A program made the translations under genes and the position numbers. A stretch of DNA of 40,653 nt, taken from assembly GCA_963653425.1 (NCBI GenBank), contig CAVJWC010000009.1:1-40653 (forward strand), written 5' to 3'. Shown in pieces: positions 33,126 through 40,653 of the stretch. This DNA is from UMGS692 sp963653425 (GTDB lineage Bacteria > Bacillota > Clostridia > Christensenellales > CAG-314). Every line of letters starts with the position of its first letter. Position 1 is the first letter of the stretch. The notes beneath the pieces were generated by a model. It saw nothing but the letters and a program-made list of their open reading frames with translations, did not search any database and was not told the DNA's origin.

Positions 33126-34143
33126 TTCCGCTTCCCCCAAGTTTCTTCATAACGGTAACTATATTAAGGCGCGAAGGGCATTTACTTACGCACCTTCCGC
33201 AACCCACGCAGGAAAACAGTCCGTCGTTATTTTCGGGGTAATACACCAGCTTGTGCATAAATCTCTGACGGAAACGTTCCTTCTGAGTGAGTCTCGGCTG
33301 ACCTGCGGACATTTTGGTGAATTCGGAATACATACACGAATCCCAACAGCGATAACGCTGAACGCCCGAAGAAGTCTTATAGTCGCGTATATCGTAGCAC
33401 TGACAGGTAGGGCAAACGAACGTACACGTTCCGCAACCGAGACAAGCCTTTGAAAGTTCTTCCCATTCCTTTCTTTCGAAGTATTCGTCGGTTTTACCCG
33501 CGCCGAACTTCTCCACGGGAAGCCCTCTTAAAGGAAGCCTTTCCGTTCTTTCGCGTATAAGCGCTTTTACGCCGTCAGTCTCCGTTTCGTTGACTTCTTC
33601 GCAAAGTCCCTTTATAAGAGAAAGAAGCTTTTCGCCCTTTTCCGTCTGCGCGGAAAGGTATCTGTTTCCTTTGTCCGTCCAGACTACGACGTCGCCCCGA
33701 GGCTCTGCGGGGTCTATTCCGAACGCCGTACAAAAACAGGTTTCTACGGGTTTTTCGCAGGCAAAAGTCACTAAAACGCCGTGTTTTCTTCTTTGCCCGT
33801 AATAGGTGTCTTCAGGCTCGGAAAGAAAAACGTTATCGAGAACGGTCAAAGCCTTCGCGTCGCAACTTCTTATACCGAAAACCGCAAAATCTTCTTCTTC
33901 GCGCCTGTCGTCTATAACTTCTATCGTTTTCCCTTCGACTTTGAAATCCATAAGCGTTTCGGTCTGAGGAAAGAATAAGTCCTTGGGGCTTTTAAGCGTT
34001 ACGACGGATTCCGAAAAAACGTCTCCGCTCTTTCTTTCTCTGAAAACCGCTCCGCTCGGCTCTTTCGCCGGAATATAAAGCCTGTAACTCTTTTCGATAA
34101 GGTCAAACAGCTCGTCCGTCTTTTCAATCGGTATTCTAAGCAT
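33118..34143 (-). CDS. flxB: FlxB-like 4Fe-4S protein (sulfhydrogenase beta type)
   Basis: A 341-residue protein of the HydB/sulfhydrogenase beta family. An alpha/beta N-terminal domain contains GIRSCDAKAL and ACEKPVETCFC. Two C-terminal [4Fe-4S] motifs are at Cys234/237/240/244 (CLGCGTCTFVCP, with extra Cys247 and Cys249) and Cys312/315/318/322 (CVGCGRCVSKCP). It relays electrons between the FAD subunit and the HdrA/MvhD module in Flx complexes. GGAGG is 5 nt before the ATG, and the start overlaps the flxC stop by 8 nt. Confidence 0.87.
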   Translation of the reverse strand: MLRIPIEKTDELFDLIEKSYRLYIPAKEPSGAVFRERKSGDVFSESVVTLKSPKDLFFPQTETLMDFKVEGKTIEVIDDRREEEDFAVFGIRSCDAKALTVLDNVFLSEPEDTYYGQRRKHGVLVTFACEKPVETCFCTAFGIDPAEPRGDVVVWTDKGNRYLSAQTEKGEKLLSLIKGLCEEVNETETDGVKALIRERTERLPLRGLPVEKFGAGKTDEYFERKEWEELSKACLGCGTCTFVCPTCQCYDIRDYKTSSGVQRYRCWDSCMYSEFTKMSAGQPRLTQKERFRQRFMHKLVYYPENNDGLFSCVGCGRCVSKCPSRLNIVTVMKKLGGSGNE

Positions 34144-35119
34144 TTTCGCCTCCTTTACCCACGGCGTCCGCGGGTTCCGTATCGCCCTGCGAATAACTTA
34201 CCAAGGGATTGCGGTTTTCGGTGGTTTCGCCCGCCTGATATTCGCCGTAAAAGGCGTTTATATCCTTAATGAACTTTCTGTTGAGCAAATGAAGAGGAAT
34301 GTGCTGAGGGCAAACTCTCGAACATTCTCCGCAGTCGGTACATCTTCCCGCAACGTGAAAGGCTCTTATTATGTGGAAGAGTTTTTCTTCGAACGAATTC
34401 GACGCGGATTTGTTTTCGACGCCCGAATCGGGGTTATCGAAAACGCATTTTTCACACGTGCAAGCGGGACAGACGTCTCTGCAAGCGTTACATCTTATAC
34501 ATCTTGAAAGCTCTTTTTGCCAGAAAGCGTATCTTTCGTCGGGCGTCATCCGCTCGATTCTGCTTACTTCGTCGAATCTGTGACTACTAAGGGTTTCTCC
34601 CTCTTCGCCTATAAGTTCGTCGTAAACCACGTGACGGCGGGACTTACAGTTGTTGCATCTTTCGGGTAAAAGCTCCTTAAAAGGAAGAGTAACCGTTCCG
34701 TCGTAAAGCGTTTTGAGAATTACGTTTTCGCCCTCTTCCGTTGCCGAAACCACGCCTTCGCATTTACTGCGGATAAGATTGCCGTCGGTTTTGCCTTCGC
34801 AGGGAACGCCTAAAACGACGAACTTATCTCTTTCGAATTTATGCTCGGCAAGAAGCCTGTTGAAGCTGTATCCGTCGCAGGGTTTCATAAGAACGAGAAT
34901 TTTGCCTTCTTCCTCCGCTTCCTTTATAAGGAACTTGGAGAGATTAGCCGAAGAAAAACCGTCGTAAACGATGTCTTCAAGCTCTTTTTCCGTGCGGAAA
35001 ACGGCAGGCGTTCTGTCGTAATCGAATTCGCCTTTCTTCCAGCCCACGACTTTGCCCGTCGGATTTTCTCTTAAAAAAGCCGTGGCTTTTTGTTTTATCG
35101 TTTCTACGGCTTTGCGCAT
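34136..35119 (-). CDS. flxC: FlxC-like 4Fe-4S protein
   Basis: 327 residues from the ATG at 35119, chosen because GGAGG lies 8 nt upstream; the frame is open 34 codons earlier, but that part overlaps mvhD. The N-terminal half (VLMKPCDGYSFNRLL, VVLGVPCEG) resembles FrhB/sulfhydrogenase-type domains. Two [4Fe-4S] motifs are at Cys207/210/213/217 (CIRCNACRDVCP) and Cys260/263/266/270 (CTDCGECSRVCP). A polar tail of about 35 residues follows. In Desulfovibrio-type loci flxC sits between flxB and flxD, the same order as here. Electron relay is inferred. Confidence 0.85.
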   Translation of the reverse strand: MRKAVETIKQKATAFLRENPTGKVVGWKKGEFDYDRTPAVFRTEKELEDIVYDGFSSANLSKFLIKEAEEEGKILVLMKPCDGYSFNRLLAEHKFERDKFVVLGVPCEGKTDGNLIRSKCEGVVSATEEGENVILKTLYDGTVTLPFKELLPERCNNCKSRRHVVYDELIGEEGETLSSHRFDEVSRIERMTPDERYAFWQKELSRCIRCNACRDVCPACTCEKCVFDNPDSGVENKSASNSFEEKLFHIIRAFHVAGRCTDCGECSRVCPQHIPLHLLNRKFIKDINAFYGEYQAGETTENRNPLVSYSQGDTEPADAVGKGGENA

Positions 35120-35541
35120 CTCAAATCCTCCAGTCGTTTGTTTTTGCCGAGAGCGGTAACGTCTTTTACGAAGGAATTCATGGTTTCCGCAAACTTGGCT
35201 CCTTCGGCAGCCGAAACCCATTCCACTCTCGTTCTTTCTCTTTCGATTCCGAGATAGTCAAGCATGGAAAACAAAAGAGCCGTTCTTCTTCTCGCGTAAT
35301 AGTTGCCCGTGGTATAATGGCAGTCTCCCGGGTGACAACCGCATATTATAACTCCGTCCGCGCCTCTTTCGAAGGCTTTGAGAATAAATATCGGATTTAC
35401 TCTGCACGAACAGGGCACTCGTATTATCTTCACTTCGGCAGGGTAGGAAAGACGGTTGTTTCCCGCAAGGTCGGCGCCCGCGTAGGAACACCAGTTGCAA
35501 CAAAAAGCCACGATAAGCGGTCTGAATTCTTCTACTTGCAT
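35104..35541 (-). CDS. flxD: MvhD/FlxD-like [2Fe-2S] protein
   Basis: 145 residues from the ATG at 35541 (GGAGGT 9 nt upstream). The MvhD pattern is clear: FCCNWCSYAGAD (Cys14, Cys15, Cys18), VPCSCR (Cys44, Cys46) and CGCHPGDCHY (Cys67, Cys69, Cys73), which bind a [2Fe-2S] cluster. MvhD connects an electron-donating module (hydrogenase, formate dehydrogenase or Flx) to HdrA. No hydrogenase or formate dehydrogenase gene is here, so the Flx subunits are the donor. It overlaps the hdrA end by 10 nt and the flxC start by 16 nt. Confidence 0.92.
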   Translation of the reverse strand: MQVEEFRPLIVAFCCNWCSYAGADLAGNNRLSYPAEVKIIRVPCSCRVNPIFILKAFERGADGVIICGCHPGDCHYTTGNYYARRRTALLFSMLDYLGIERERTRVEWVSAAEGAKFAETMNSFVKDVTALGKNKRLEDLRCAKP

Positions 35542-37526
35542 ATTGCTTCCACCTCCGCGAGAATCTGTTGATTTTTGAAGCCCGATAAATCCATCGCTCC
35601 CGACGGACAGGCAACAGTACACGCTCCGCAACCCTGACATACTGCAGGATTAACCACGGCTACCCGTCTGAGCTTCGTAGTGCGGTCGGGCATTCTGAAC
35701 TCTTTTCTTTCGTAGGTAATCGCGCCGTAAGGACAAACGTTTTCGCACGTTCCGCAACCGTTGCAGGCTCTTTCGTCGGAACTTGCCACGCAGGGATTGC
35801 CTTTGAGCCTGTCTTTCACGAGAAGCCCTATAACCTTAGCCGCGCACGCGCTTGCCTGAGCGACCGTTTCGGGAATATCCTTGGGACCCTGACACGTTCC
35901 CGAAAGGAACACGCCCGCCGTAGGGCTTTCCACGGGACGAAGTTTGGGGTGAGCTTCGGTAAAGAAATCGTTGGTGTCCATACTCGCGGTAAGCATGGTA
36001 GCCAGCCTTCTCGCCGATTTGTCGGGTTCTATAGCCGTCGCAAGCACGACCATATCCGCGTCTATCGTAACCTGTTTGTCAAAAATCAGATCCGAACCCG
36101 TAACGCGCAGAATACCCTTCTCGGGCGAAACCTTGCCGACCGCGCCCTTTATATAATGCACGCCGTATTCTTCCACCGCTCTGCGATAGAATTCGTCGAA
36201 ATTCTTTCCGGGCGTTCTTACGTCGATATAAAAAACGTAAACTTCCGTGTCGGGATATTTGTCCCTTATAAGCATAGCGTGTTTAGCCGTATACATACAG
36301 CATATTTTAGAGCAGTATTCCTTGCCTTTACCCGACAGAGCCGAACATCTCGAACCCACGCACTGCACGAAAACTATCTTATGCGGATGTTTGCCGTCCG
36401 ACGGACGAAGAAGTTTGCCTCCCGTAGGTCCCGCCGCGTTCATAAGACGTTCGAGTTCGAGCGAAGTAATAACGTCCTTTGACTCGGAATAGGCGTATTC
36501 GCCGAATTTATCCAAAGCAATGGGATTAAAGCCCGTAGCGGTAACTATCGCGCCGTATTTTTCTTCCACGATTTCGTCCTTTGCCGAATAGTCTATGGCT
36601 CCTGCGGCGCACACTTTCGAGCATACTCCGCACTTGCCCGTTTTTAGCATAGTACATTTCGCGGGATCTATGGTCGCGACTTTGGGAACAGCCTGAGCAA
36701 ATGGTATATAAATTGCTCTTCTATAGTCCATCCCGAGGTTGAATTCGTTGGGAACGTTTTTCTGCGGACATTTTTCCGTACACAATCCGCAACCCGTACA
36801 TAAATCTTCGCGGACGTATCTTGCTTTTCTTCTTATCTTAACGGTAAAGTTCCCTACGAAACCCGAAACCGATTCTATCTCCGAATAAGAATAAATCTTA
36901 ATTTTTTCGTTCTGAGCAGCGTCCACCATTTTGGGCGTAAGAATACATGCCGCGCAGTCGAGCGTGGGGAAGGTTTTATCCAGCTGAGCCATTTTTCCGC
37001 CGATGGTGGGTTTGGATTCCACTATATCCACGGGGAAACCCGCTTCGGCTATATCGAGAGCCGTCTGAATACCCGCTATGCCTCCGCCTATAACCAGAGC
37101 GCGCTTGATAACGGGCGTTTCTCCCGCCGTAAGAGGGGTATTGAGGTTTACCTTTGCGACGGCTGTCCGCGCGAGAACGATAGCCTTTTCCGTTCCTACC
37201 GCAATATCCTTATGTACCCAGGAACACTGTTCGCGGATATTGGCGATTTCCACCATATAGGGATTTATACCCGCCGACTGAACGGCTTTACGGAAGGTGT
37301 TTTCGTGCATTCTCGGCGAACACGAACATACGACTATGCCCGTGAGTCCGTATTCCTTTACGGCGTTTTTTATAAGATTCTGACCGGCTTCGGAACACAT
37401 ATACTGATAATCGGTGGAAAAGACCACCCCGCGTTCCTTCTTCAAAGCGTCCGCAACCGCCTTTACGTCTACCGTACCGGCAATGTTGGTTCCGCAATGA
37501 CAGACAAAAACTCCGATTCTTTGCAT
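35532..37526 (-). CDS. hdrA: heterodisulfide reductase subunit A-like, electron-bifurcating flavoprotein
   Basis: 664 residues from the ATG at 37526 (AAGGAG 7 nt upstream; a TTG two codons earlier is rejected). The N-terminal module has VCHCGTN and later cysteines (VVCSCSPRMHENTF). A thioredoxin-reductase-type FAD fold carries VIGGGIAGIQ near 146-155 and ESKPTIGGKMAQLDKTFPTLDCAACI. An inserted ferredoxin domain has CTGCGLCTEKCP (about 243-253) and CGVCSKVCAAG (about 299-308), and a C-terminal ferredoxin has CNGCGTCENVCP and CQGCGACTVACP (about 589-640). This is the complete cofactor set of bifurcating HdrA. The FAD is expected to split electrons from NADH (via Flx/MvhD) between ferredoxin and HdrBC. 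Central subunit of the locus. Confidence 0.95.
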   Translation of the reverse strand: MQRIGVFVCHCGTNIAGTVDVKAVADALKKERGVVFSTDYQYMCSEAGQNLIKNAVKEYGLTGIVVCSCSPRMHENTFRKAVQSAGINPYMVEIANIREQCSWVHKDIAVGTEKAIVLARTAVAKVNLNTPLTAGETPVIKRALVIGGGIAGIQTALDIAEAGFPVDIVESKPTIGGKMAQLDKTFPTLDCAACILTPKMVDAAQNEKIKIYSYSEIESVSGFVGNFTVKIRRKARYVREDLCTGCGLCTEKCPQKNVPNEFNLGMDYRRAIYIPFAQAVPKVATIDPAKCTMLKTGKCGVCSKVCAAGAIDYSAKDEIVEEKYGAIVTATGFNPIALDKFGEYAYSESKDVITSLELERLMNAAGPTGGKLLRPSDGKHPHKIVFVQCVGSRCSALSGKGKEYCSKICCMYTAKHAMLIRDKYPDTEVYVFYIDVRTPGKNFDEFYRRAVEEYGVHYIKGAVGKVSPEKGILRVTGSDLIFDKQVTIDADMVVLATAIEPDKSARRLATMLTASMDTNDFFTEAHPKLRPVESPTAGVFLSGTCQGPKDIPETVAQASACAAKVIGLLVKDRLKGNPCVASSDERACNGCGTCENVCPYGAITYERKEFRMPDRTTKLRRVAVVNPAVCQGCGACTVACPSGAMDLSGFKNQQILAEVEAICK

Positions 37527-37538
37527 TTGCAATCTCCT

Positions 37539-37922
37539 TTACTTGGAATACTTTCTCATAGCGCACATAAGCGCCTGCTGTGGCATATCGTCGTCTATAA
37601 GCTCGGGAAGCCCGTCCGGGTTAAGTCTGTTTCCGCCCTTCTTTCTCTCGGCGATAACTCTTACCGCTTCGACTATCTTGGAAGGTTCTACTCCCCTCGG
37701 ACATCTTTCGAGACAAGCCATACAGGAAAGACATTTATACACGGATTCCGAATTAAGAAGCGCTTCGACCTCTCCCGTTTCTGCCATATGAACGAACTCG
37801 TGCGGTTTGTATTCCATACCGTCGTAACTCGGGCAGGACGCCGTGCATTTTCCGCACCGCATGCATTTTCTCGGATTGACTCCGCTTATACGGATTATTT
37901 CTTCTCTTATACCGCCGTTCAT
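37539..37922 (-). CDS. hdrC: heterodisulfide reductase subunit C-like
   Basis: A 127-residue protein with two [4Fe-4S] motifs, Cys20/23/26/30 (CMRCGKCTASCP) and Cys64/67/70/74 (CLSCMACLERCP), the standard HdrC arrangement. It passes electrons from HdrA to HdrB. The start codon overlaps the hdrB stop by four bases (ATGA), giving tight coupling. The iron-sulfur gene at 31605-32279 carries a second HdrC-like pair of clusters. Confidence 0.93.
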   Translation of the reverse strand: MNGGIREEIIRISGVNPRKCMRCGKCTASCPSYDGMEYKPHEFVHMAETGEVEALLNSESVYKCLSCMACLERCPRGVEPSKIVEAVRVIAERKKGGNRLNPDGLPELIDDDMPQQALMCAMRKYSK

Positions 37923-38707
37923 CGTTTTTCCTCCGTAACGCCCAGAGCCTCCGCAAGAAGCTCGGTAAAATACGACACGGGAATATCCGCTCCGCTCTTT
38001 ATAAGATTATACCTGCAAAGCGGACAAGCCGTAACGATAACGTCCGCTCCTGCGTTTTTCGCGCTCTCCGTAATCTTTCCGCTTCTTTTTTTGGTGGCTT
38101 CTTTGTCTTCTAAAATAAGATAAGAACCGCAACATTCGTTCCTCTGAGAAAAAGCGACGCTTTCTCCTCCGAGAGCTTCCACGAGATTTTCCATTATCTT
38201 CGGGTTTTCGGGGTCGTCAAACGCCATAACCGCACTCGGGCGCAGAAGCATACAGCCGTAATAACACGCGACTTTCCTGTTAAGAGGCTTTACGACAGCC
38301 CGTTTTATCTTATCGAAACCTATCTCTTTAAGAAGTTCCGTATAATGCATGACTACGGCTTTACCTTCGTAACGGGAAGGAATCTTATCCCCCGAAAGAT
38401 ACCTGTTTGCCCTGTCCGCAAACTCTTTGTCCGTCAGAAAGAGATTGTTGGTCTGCTTTATGACGTTATGACAGGCGGAACACACCGTAACAAGAGGCGT
38501 TCCCGCTTTTTCCGCGGAAATCAAAGCCCTTAAAGCGGGAAGCTTCGTAGCTATTTCGTCTCTCGCGGTAAAAGTTCCTCCGCAACACTGCCATTCGGGG
38601 ATTTCCATAAGCTCGACTCCGAGTTTTTCCGCCGAAAGCCGAGCGTAAACGTCAAGGTCCTTGGCTTTGTTTTTAAGCGTACAGCCCGGGAAATAACTTG
38701 CTTTCAT
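37919..38707 (-). CDS. hdrB: heterodisulfide reductase subunit B-like (CCG domains)
   Basis: 262 residues from the ATG at 38707 (GGAGG five bases before). Two CCG motifs hold the non-cubane clusters: Cys9, Cys41-Cys42, Cys76, Cys79; and Cys148 or 152, Cys192-Cys193, Cys228, Cys231. In methanogens these clusters reduce CoM-S-S-CoB; in sulfate reducers HdrB reduces DsrC. Neither partner is expected or seen here; a fumarate-reductase pair ends the same operon and is the natural acceptor candidate. It follows the dehydrogenase gene after 16 bp. Confidence 0.92.
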   Translation of the reverse strand: MKASYFPGCTLKNKAKDLDVYARLSAEKLGVELMEIPEWQCCGGTFTARDEIATKLPALRALISAEKAGTPLVTVCSACHNVIKQTNNLFLTDKEFADRANRYLSGDKIPSRYEGKAVVMHYTELLKEIGFDKIKRAVVKPLNRKVACYYGCMLLRPSAVMAFDDPENPKIMENLVEALGGESVAFSQRNECCGSYLILEDKEATKKRSGKITESAKNAGADVIVTACPLCRYNLIKSGADIPVSYFTELLAEALGVTEEKR

Positions 38708-38723
38708 TTTTGCCTCCGACAAG

Positions 38724-39668
38724 CTAAATATTAAGCCCTTTTATAACTTCTTTAAGCGTATTCGCGCTGAGCTGAAGTTTCGCTCTTTCTTCCATAGTGA
38801 GAGGAACGTTGATTTTTCCCTTTATTCCTTCGTGTCCTACGACGTTAAGCGTGGAAAGACATACGTCGCTTATTCCGTATTCGCCGTTCATCATCGAAGA
38901 AACGGTAAGCGTGGTGTCGATTCCGCTTAAAAGACATTTGCATATATGACAAACGGAAATGGAAACCGCGTAGAAAGTAGCTCCCTTTCTCGAAATAACC
39001 CTTCCTCCCGACTTCTTTACGTACTGTTCGACTTCAGCTGTATCCAGTTCGGGCGTAAGCCTGGAATGCGAAAGTATGCCCCTGCACTGATCTACGGGAA
39101 CGCCCGCAATGTTGGCAACCGACCACGGAATAAACGAAGAATCTCCGTGTTCCCCGAATACGTAAGCGTGAACGTTGCTCTGACTGATATTATAGTACTC
39201 GGCAAGTCTTGCTCTCAGCCGGGCCGTGTCGAGAATTGTTCCCGAACCGATTATATGATTGGAAGGCAGTCCCGAAAGCCTGAAAAATTCGTAAGTCAGA
39301 ATGTCTACGGGATTGCTGACTATTATGTACTTGGCGTCGGGAGCGTATTTCGTTATCACGGGAATAATGGTCTTGGTTATGTCTACGTTCGTCTGCGCAA
39401 GCTCCAATCTCGACTGACCTGCCTTTCTCGCTACGCCCGAAGCAAGTATAACGATGTCCGATCCCACCGCGTCGCGATAGTCGCCCGCATAAACGGTGGA
39501 CGGACTTCCGCAGAACGGCACGCCCTGCCTGATGTCGAGAGCTTCTCCCAAAGACTTCTGTGAATCTACGTCAATCAGAACTATCTCCGAAGCAAGTCCC
39601 ATTACGGTGAGTGTGTAAGCTACTGTGGATCCGACGCTGCCGGTTCCGATAATGGATATTTTATTCAT
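38724..39668 (-). CDS. lactate/malate dehydrogenase family enzyme (possible malate specificity)
   Basis: A 314-residue NAD-dependent 2-hydroxyacid dehydrogenase. Nucleotide-binding GTGSVGSTVA at 8-17, Asp147/Arg150 in LDTARLR, catalytic His174 in GEHGDSS. Overall it reads like L-lactate dehydrogenase (SNPVDILTYEFF, GSGTILDTAR, KGATFY). However, the residue aligned with Gln102 of Bacillus LDH, which discriminates pyruvate from oxaloacetate, is Arg81 (GVARKAGQSR), the malate-dehydrogenase state; the Gln102Arg change alone is known to convert Bacillus stearothermophilus LDH to an MDH. It is first in the redox operon, preceded by GGAAGG and a promoter at 39921-39949. Family certain, substrate unresolved. 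Confidence 0.9.
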   Translation of the reverse strand: MNKISIIGTGSVGSTVAYTLTVMGLASEIVLIDVDSQKSLGEALDIRQGVPFCGSPSTVYAGDYRDAVGSDIVILASGVARKAGQSRLELAQTNVDITKTIIPVITKYAPDAKYIIVSNPVDILTYEFFRLSGLPSNHIIGSGTILDTARLRARLAEYYNISQSNVHAYVFGEHGDSSFIPWSVANIAGVPVDQCRGILSHSRLTPELDTAEVEQYVKKSGGRVISRKGATFYAVSISVCHICKCLLSGIDTTLTVSSMMNGEYGISDVCLSTLNVVGHEGIKGKINVPLTMEERAKLQLSANTLKEVIKGLNI

Positions 39669-39914
39669 TTCGCACCTTCCAAATTTTTATTTTTATTGTC
39701 TTTTCTTTTTATAGTCGTTTTTGGTTTCCGGTCGTTTTTTACGGTTCTTCGTTTTCCGCTGTTTTTGGTTTTTTAGTTGTTTTTCCGTTTTCGCAACTTT
39801 TCGTTTTTATCGTTTTTTTGTCGTTATTTTGTCTTTGAGACTTTTCGTTTTTATCGTTTTTTTTGCTGTTTTTCGGTTGCTTTTTGCCGTTTTTTTGCTT
39901 TTACGGTTTTCGGT
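39669..39914 (-). other. untranslated leader of the redox operon
   Basis: About 245 nt between the predicted start and the first gene. The plus strand is T-rich, with irregular (T)CGTTTTT and CGGTCG repeats (minus strand: CGAAAAACG-type), in the style of the array beside uvrC. No terminator or clear hairpin stands out. Confidence 0.5.
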
Positions 39915-39920
39915 ATTTTT

Positions 39921-39949
39921 ATTATAACATACTTATCACGAAATGTAAA
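39921..39949 (-). promoter_or_regulatory. promoter of the dehydrogenase-hdr-flx-frd operon
   Basis: On the minus strand TTTACA (39944-39949), a 17-nt spacer and a perfect TATAAT (39921-39926). I see no other promoter of this quality before the GNAT gene, consistent with a single roughly 10-kb transcript. Confidence 0.75.
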
Positions 39950-40016
39950 ATATATCTTGTATATAACGTTATGGTCTAATCGATATAACTGTACTAATTC
40001 CTTCTTCCCTATTAAC

Positions 40017-40653
40017 TTACTTTCTTTGGAAAAGAAAGTAAGCAAAGAAACTTTCATTGTGGGTGCAATTAAAGATAATACGCAGTCCGCTTTTGAAAGG
40101 GCAATGCAACCTTTGCAGAAAGTAAGCAAAGAAACTTTCACCGTGGGATAAATAAAAGCTAAACGCAATCCGCTTTTGAAAGGGCAATGAAACCTTTGCA
40201 GAAAGTAAGCAAAGAAACTTTCACCGAGCTTTGCGTAACCGTCAGAGCAATGCGAACTTTATGAAAAGCAGGCAAAAACTTCCACCGTAGGGTGTAAGAC
40301 AAAACAAGTCCTTAACCGAAAGAAAGTCTGTAATCATATATTACTTGTGGTTACAGACTTTCCGTAAGTTGTTTTATTGATGTTTTCGTTCAGATACAGA
40401 CTTACCCTATAATGAAGTTCTTTGTTGAGCTTTCCTCTTTAACTTACTTTCTTTAAGAAAAGAAAGTAAGCAAAGGAACTTTCACTATGTCAAACATTGA
40501 GGTTTTTTGGTAGGCTTTTTTGCAAAAAAGCCGAAAGTTCTTTGGTTCTTTCTTTCAAGAAAGAACAGAAAAATATTCGGCTACCGAATTGTATAGTTTT
40601 GCGAAGCTACAATGGGTCCGGCGTCACGCCGGTCTTTGGTTCTTTCTTTCAAG
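40017..40653 (+). repeat. modular palindromic repeat element, copy 4 (runs off the window)
   Basis: Palindrome (i) with CTTACTTTC ends at 40017-40043. Three CAAAGAAACTTTCA units follow (near 40044, 40127 and 40210) and one shorter unit. Then come a linker with AATGAAGTTCTTTG (about 40411), a second (i)-type palindrome near 40444-40470, a short T-run hairpin at 40503-40532, palindrome (iii) near 40546-40567, and the roughly 70-bp block that is the inverted twin of 25581-25651. It is cut by the window end, inside another copy of the CTTTCTTTCAAG palindrome. Confidence 0.82.

Noticed and set aside
39851..40168. 105-codon minus-strand frame with repeated KVSKETFTVG-like peptides
   Set aside because: Translation of the tandem units of the dispersed element; no independent evidence for a gene.

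Overview
The window looks like a chromosomal piece of an uncultured strictly anaerobic Bacillota (Clostridia-type) bacterium. The support is strong Shine-Dalgarno sites, textbook TTGACA-17-TATAAT promoters, intrinsic terminators with long T runs, a zinc-binding (C+) ribosomal protein L31, the paired NifU-like scaffold/GGGtGRT genes common in clostridia, and a large oxygen-sensitive iron-sulfur electron-transfer operon. GC looks mid-range by eye (not counted). I cannot name a genus.

Layout. 1-4393: a heterodimeric ABC exporter pair (+). 4424-5143: an ART-fold-like hypothetical gene (-) and, from a back-to-back promoter, a possible small RNA (+). 5223-7213: a structured leader, then a NifU-like scaffold gene and a GGGtGRT gene (+). 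7228-10916: a PH-like membrane protein (+), a membrane protein with an acidic tail (-) and argS (-). 10988-14670: a tripartite ABC/HlyD-like operon (-) whose peptidase and ATPase motifs are mostly destroyed, divergent from an S66 (LdcA/MccF-type) peptidase (14892-15908, +). 16224-18731: an HTH protein with three membrane repeats and a MutS-like ATPase, both following copies of a modular repeat. 19026-24011: U32 peptidase-nth-lplA-uvrC (-). 24105-25469: a lipoprotein with Flg_new/InlB-like repeats (-). 25553-26181: a large copy of the modular repeat. Then rpmE (+), a MATE exporter with a terminator-containing leader (-), tRNA-Leu(UAA) (+), and a 10-kb redox operon on the minus strand (39668 down to about 29146).

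The most interesting system is the redox operon. In transcription order it encodes a lactate/malate dehydrogenase-family enzyme, HdrB, HdrC, HdrA, an MvhD-like protein (FlxD), FlxC, FlxB, FlxA, a [2Fe-2S]/2x[4Fe-4S] subunit and a fumarate-reductase-type flavoprotein, then a SemiSWEET-like protein and a GNAT. Genes overlap or are separated by a few bases, and one good promoter lies upstream. I infer a soluble flavin-based electron-bifurcating complex in which NADH enters through FlxA, HdrA splits the electrons, the low-potential branch reduces ferredoxin, and the high-potential branch passes through HdrB/HdrC to a fumarate reductase. The dehydrogenase carries arginine where lactate dehydrogenases have the specificity residue Gln102, so it may make malate from oxaloacetate and belong to the same fumarate pathway.

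The intergenic DNA is unusual. It holds (a) a modular dispersed element built from three A/T-rich palindromes around a variable number of about 62-110 bp units, present at four sites and supplying parts of neighbouring reading frames; and (b) several unrelated degenerate tandem arrays with 7-bp or 21-bp periodicity, placed just after stop codons or in leaders of exporter genes.
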